Shown in pieces: positions 61,801 through 64,000 of a DNA stretch of 64,000 bases; position 1 is the stretch's first letter, and every line of letters starts with the position of its first letter. The position numbers and the translations under genes were made by a program. The stretch is taken from contig JAOGIM010000006.1 of NCBI GenBank assembly GCA_028150825.1, forward strand, positions 1 through 64,000. Reading direction: 5' to 3'. The notes below the pieces were generated by a model, which saw only the letters and a list, made by a program, of their open reading frames with translations, was not told the DNA's origin and did not search any database. The stretch comes from Paracoccaceae bacterium. GTDB lineage: Bacteria; Pseudomonadota; Alphaproteobacteria; Rhodobacterales; Rhodobacteraceae.

Positions 61801-62688
61801 ATGCACGGAATTGTTCCAAGCTTAAATACGCCATTTGATGTCTCAGGAGCATTGGATCTTGTGTCGCTTTCAAAACTTGTTGAACATACAGTTAAAACTG
61901 GTTGTGGTGGAATGCTAGGTTTGGCGGTTGCTGGAGAGCATGGTACATTAAACTATCCAGAAAAAATTCGTTTTGTTAATGAGGTTGTAAAACAAAATCA
62001 AGGTCGCATTCCATTTATTTGTAGCGTTACGAGCAATACTTTTAATGAAACTTTAGATCTTACAAGAGCTGCTACAGCGGCTGGAGTAGATGGGATTTGT
62101 GTGCAGATACCGACTAGCTTTAGCCTTGAAGAAAAATTATCTTTTTTAGATGAACTTGAAAAAGAAAGTCCTGGTATACTTATGGTCCAAGATCTTGACT
62201 GGTCGAGTGGGGGTCTTTCCCTAGAAGAAATTCTAATTCTCTACCAAAAGATCGAAAAATTCAAGTGGATTAAAATTGAAACTTTACACGCGGGCCCAAA
62301 ATATAGCGCAGTAACTGAGGCCACAGAGCAAGGTTTAAAAGTTTGTGGTGGTTGGGCAGTGACACAGTTGATGGATGCTATGTCCAGATCTGTCGATGCC
62401 TTCATTCCCACAGGGCTGGAAACTATATATGTCGCTATTTATGACGCTTATCAGGCCAGAGAAGAACAAAGGGCCAGAACATTATTCGAAAGTATTCTAC
62501 CAATTTTAAACTTTTCAAATCAACATGTTGATATAAGTATAAGGTTTTTCAAAAATTTGAGGGTACGTGAAGGCCTCTTTGCAAGTGATTATTGTCGTTC
62601 ACCGTCTGCGGTATTTGATCCAGTTCAGTCCCAAGAAGCCAAGCATGCCACATCACGAGCTATGCAACTTCTTTCTGATTTAAATTAA
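61801..62688 (+). CDS. DapA-superfamily protein, second copy with altered catalytic tyrosine region
   Basis: 295 residues, TIM barrel of the DHDPS family. The barrel strands and the Schiff-base Lys (FKWIKIETLHAG) are kept. The Tyr motif is not: where the first copy has LYNIP this one has MVQDLDWSSGG, and the GTTGE loop reads VAGEHGTLNY. It belongs to a branch whose members occur in sugar-acid and hydroxyproline-like clusters and may catalyse a dehydration or a retro-aldol step with another acid/base. GAAGGAAATT before ATG 61801 is a good start. Last gene of the cluster. Confidence 0.8.
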   Translation: MHGIVPSLNTPFDVSGALDLVSLSKLVEHTVKTGCGGMLGLAVAGEHGTLNYPEKIRFVNEVVKQNQGRIPFICSVTSNTFNETLDLTRAATAAGVDGICVQIPTSFSLEEKLSFLDELEKESPGILMVQDLDWSSGGLSLEEILILYQKIEKFKWIKIETLHAGPKYSAVTEATEQGLKVCGGWAVTQLMDAMSRSVDAFIPTGLETIYVAIYDAYQAREEQRARTLFESILPILNFSNQHVDISIRFFKNLRVREGLFASDYCRSPSAVFDPVQSQEAKHATSRAMQLLSDLN

Positions 62689-62930
62689 TTCTCTCTGAAG
62701 TGGTCATTTTAGAAATTTAACTCTTAAATATGAATTGTTTCTTGGATAATCCAATTATTGCCTTGATTACATTTTTTAAATATATCACTATCAGTCTGAT
62801 TTTTTTTATAGGTTTTTGTAGCTATCAATTAGGCGTGACGTGGCTAACAAGGCGTTTATTCCATGCGGAACGCAAAGTTTGGATCGTTATCTGATCCTAA
62901 TTTCTAGCGATGCATTTGTAAGGTTCAAAC
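62689..62930. other. Convergent intergenic region
   Basis: About 270 bases between convergent genes. A GGATC/GATCC inverted repeat near 62880-62899 could end transcription weakly. No other feature is visible. Confidence 0.35.
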
Positions 62931-62965
62931 AATACTCTGCCAATCAGTCCACAACAAACGCTCTA

Positions 62966-63931
62966 TTATTTCTGACATAACTTTCGAAGTTTTTGGAACC
63001 GCCTAGGTTGAGCTGGTTTTGTTTTATTTTGCATCACGGCGTCCCAATCTGCATCTACGACATCGCCAACATACAGATCACCCAGACTATCGAATGCTAT
63101 GCTATGGGGTGATAGAAACTGCCCAGGTTTTAGGCCAGCGCCCAAGCCCGCATCTAGCTTTGATAGCGCATCTCCTTGCTGATCGAAAATGCTGACAAAA
63201 GGGCCAATATTTGGAAAGTCTTGGTTAACTTTCAAATAAGATGCCAACTCGCCAACAATGCAATCAGGGCATGTCCCAGGTGTAATTGCTAAGCCACTTG
63301 GTCTATGCATATTATTAATTTGTGTTTCAAATTGGCCGTTTGTGTCAAAAATTTGAATTCTAGAATTTTCGCGATCAGCTACATAAACCCAACCATCAGA
63401 ATCACAACAAATATTATGAGGAAGATTAAATTCATTTGGCCCTGTACCGGAGGTTCCCCAGCTCATCAAAAGTTTTCCGTTTGGATCAAATTTATGAATG
63501 CAAGCGTTTTGATAACCGTCAGAAACAAAAATATCGCCAGTTGGCGAAACGGCGGAATGGGTGCATTTGCAGAATGGTTTCCCACTCATAAACCCAGAAC
63601 TCTCGCCAGCGGTTCCAATCTTCAAAAGTAATATGCCGTCCAGTGAGAATTTACGCACGGTGTGATCGAAATTATCGGTCAAATAGATACATTGATCTGG
63701 CCCTATAGAGGCTCCATGTGGGTTGCTAAAAACACCTTCACCCCATGTAGAAATGAGCTCTCCACTTTGACTGAGAACCACTACAGGATGGTTGCCACGA
63801 TTAAAAAGGTAGACCCGGTCTCTATCATCAACGGCGATACCAGCAACATCACCCAAAAGTAGATCAGATGGAAGTTTAGCCCAATTTGGCACAGGTTCAT
63901 ATTTATATTTGCCCGTTCCCAATGGCTCCAT
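62966..63931 (-). CDS. NHL-repeat six-bladed beta-propeller protein
   Basis: About 321 residues from ATG 63931 (MEPLGTGKYKYEPVPNWAKL), the start expected for the family; ATG 63952 and a frame open to the window edge are alternatives. Repeats of the type GIAVDDRDRVYLFNRGNHPV, AVSPTGDIFVSDGYQNACIH and NICCDSDGWVYVADRENSRI give about six NHL blades, as in the lyase domain of peptidylglycine alpha-amidating enzymes. Bacterial relatives occur beside sugar-acid and aromatic degradation genes and act as lactonase- or lyase-like proteins; activity here is unproven. No signal peptide is clear. It faces the TRAP/aldolase cluster and may belong to the same pathway. Confidence 0.8.
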   Translation of the reverse strand: MEPLGTGKYKYEPVPNWAKLPSDLLLGDVAGIAVDDRDRVYLFNRGNHPVVVLSQSGELISTWGEGVFSNPHGASIGPDQCIYLTDNFDHTVRKFSLDGILLLKIGTAGESSGFMSGKPFCKCTHSAVSPTGDIFVSDGYQNACIHKFDPNGKLLMSWGTSGTGPNEFNLPHNICCDSDGWVYVADRENSRIQIFDTNGQFETQINNMHRPSGLAITPGTCPDCIVGELASYLKVNQDFPNIGPFVSIFDQQGDALSKLDAGLGAGLKPGQFLSPHSIAFDSLGDLYVGDVVDADWDAVMQNKTKPAQPRRFQKLRKLCQK

Positions 63932-64000
63932 CTTGTATATACCTCGTTTCATGATGTAAATATCTTCGACTAAGCTAAGAAAACTGCATGTTTGAAGCAA

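Noticed and set aside
1-64000. CRISPR array, rRNA operon, insertion sequence or prophage
   Set aside because: No regularly spaced repeats, rRNA sequence, transposase or phage structural gene was recognised anywhere in the window.

Overview
The window reads as chromosome from a marine, Roseobacter-type alphaproteobacterium (Rhodobacterales) of fairly low GC for that group (mid-40s % by eye). The basis is an IscR-type Rrf2 regulator without the usual cluster cysteines heading a suf operon, an rplU with a helix-hairpin-helix tail next to rpmA in the neighbourhood of obgE-proB-proA, olsB-olsA, a DddQ-like DMSP-lyase-family cupin, and both PotABCD-type and TRAP transport. Species cannot be fixed from sequence alone.

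Layout. 1-13.9 kb is an amine-catabolism locus. The minus strand carries a PotABCD-type importer, a PuuB-like FAD oxidoreductase, one intact and one broken class III aminotransferase and a partial cupin. The divergent plus strand carries a DMSP-lyase-family cupin, a cupin_3 protein, a glutamine-synthetase-like ligase, an aldehyde dehydrogenase and an iron-type alcohol dehydrogenase. This looks like uptake, gamma-glutamylation and oxidation of an amine. Two of its genes (potB-like permease and FAD oxidoreductase) are each thrown out of frame exactly at a long poly-G/C tract (10 and 11 bases). 14-16.5 kb is a decayed stretch (short orphans, truncated SDR, small outer-membrane-like protein) ending in tRNA-Arg(CCG).

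16.6-24.5 kb is the minus-strand iscR-desulfurase-sufB-ybjQ-sufC-sufD-(two membrane proteins)-sufS operon, with a perfect iron-control-element palindrome in its promoter. 24.6-44.3 kb is housekeeping: alpha/beta hydrolase, mfd, hemB, SYLF lipoprotein, gyrA, M32 carboxypeptidase, heme A synthase, TrmJ-type methyltransferase, ThiE-like protein, ornithine-lipid genes olsB/olsA, DUF3553, proA, proB, obgE.

44.4-55.6 kb is the rplU-rpmA-(LysE)-(GNAT) neighbourhood, separated from obgE by a plus-strand phosphomannomutase and non-coding debris. It contains at least three decaying genes: a second GNAT, a pseudoazurin and a Gfo/Idh/MocA oxidoreductase. tRNA-Ser(CGA) and an ABC exporter also lie here. 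55.9-62.7 kb is a compact catabolic cluster: two DapA-superfamily enzymes, DctPQM TRAP importer, PfkB kinase and HpcH/HpaI-type aldolase, preceded by a near-perfect 36-bp palindrome that covers the first gene's ribosome-binding site. An NHL beta-propeller protein on the other strand closes the window.

The most interesting signals are the paired poly-G frameshifts in one uptake/oxidation pathway, the DddQ-like cupin in an amine locus, the palindrome-controlled TRAP/aldolase cluster with an atypical second DapA enzyme, the iron box before suf, and the pseudogenes that record recent loss.
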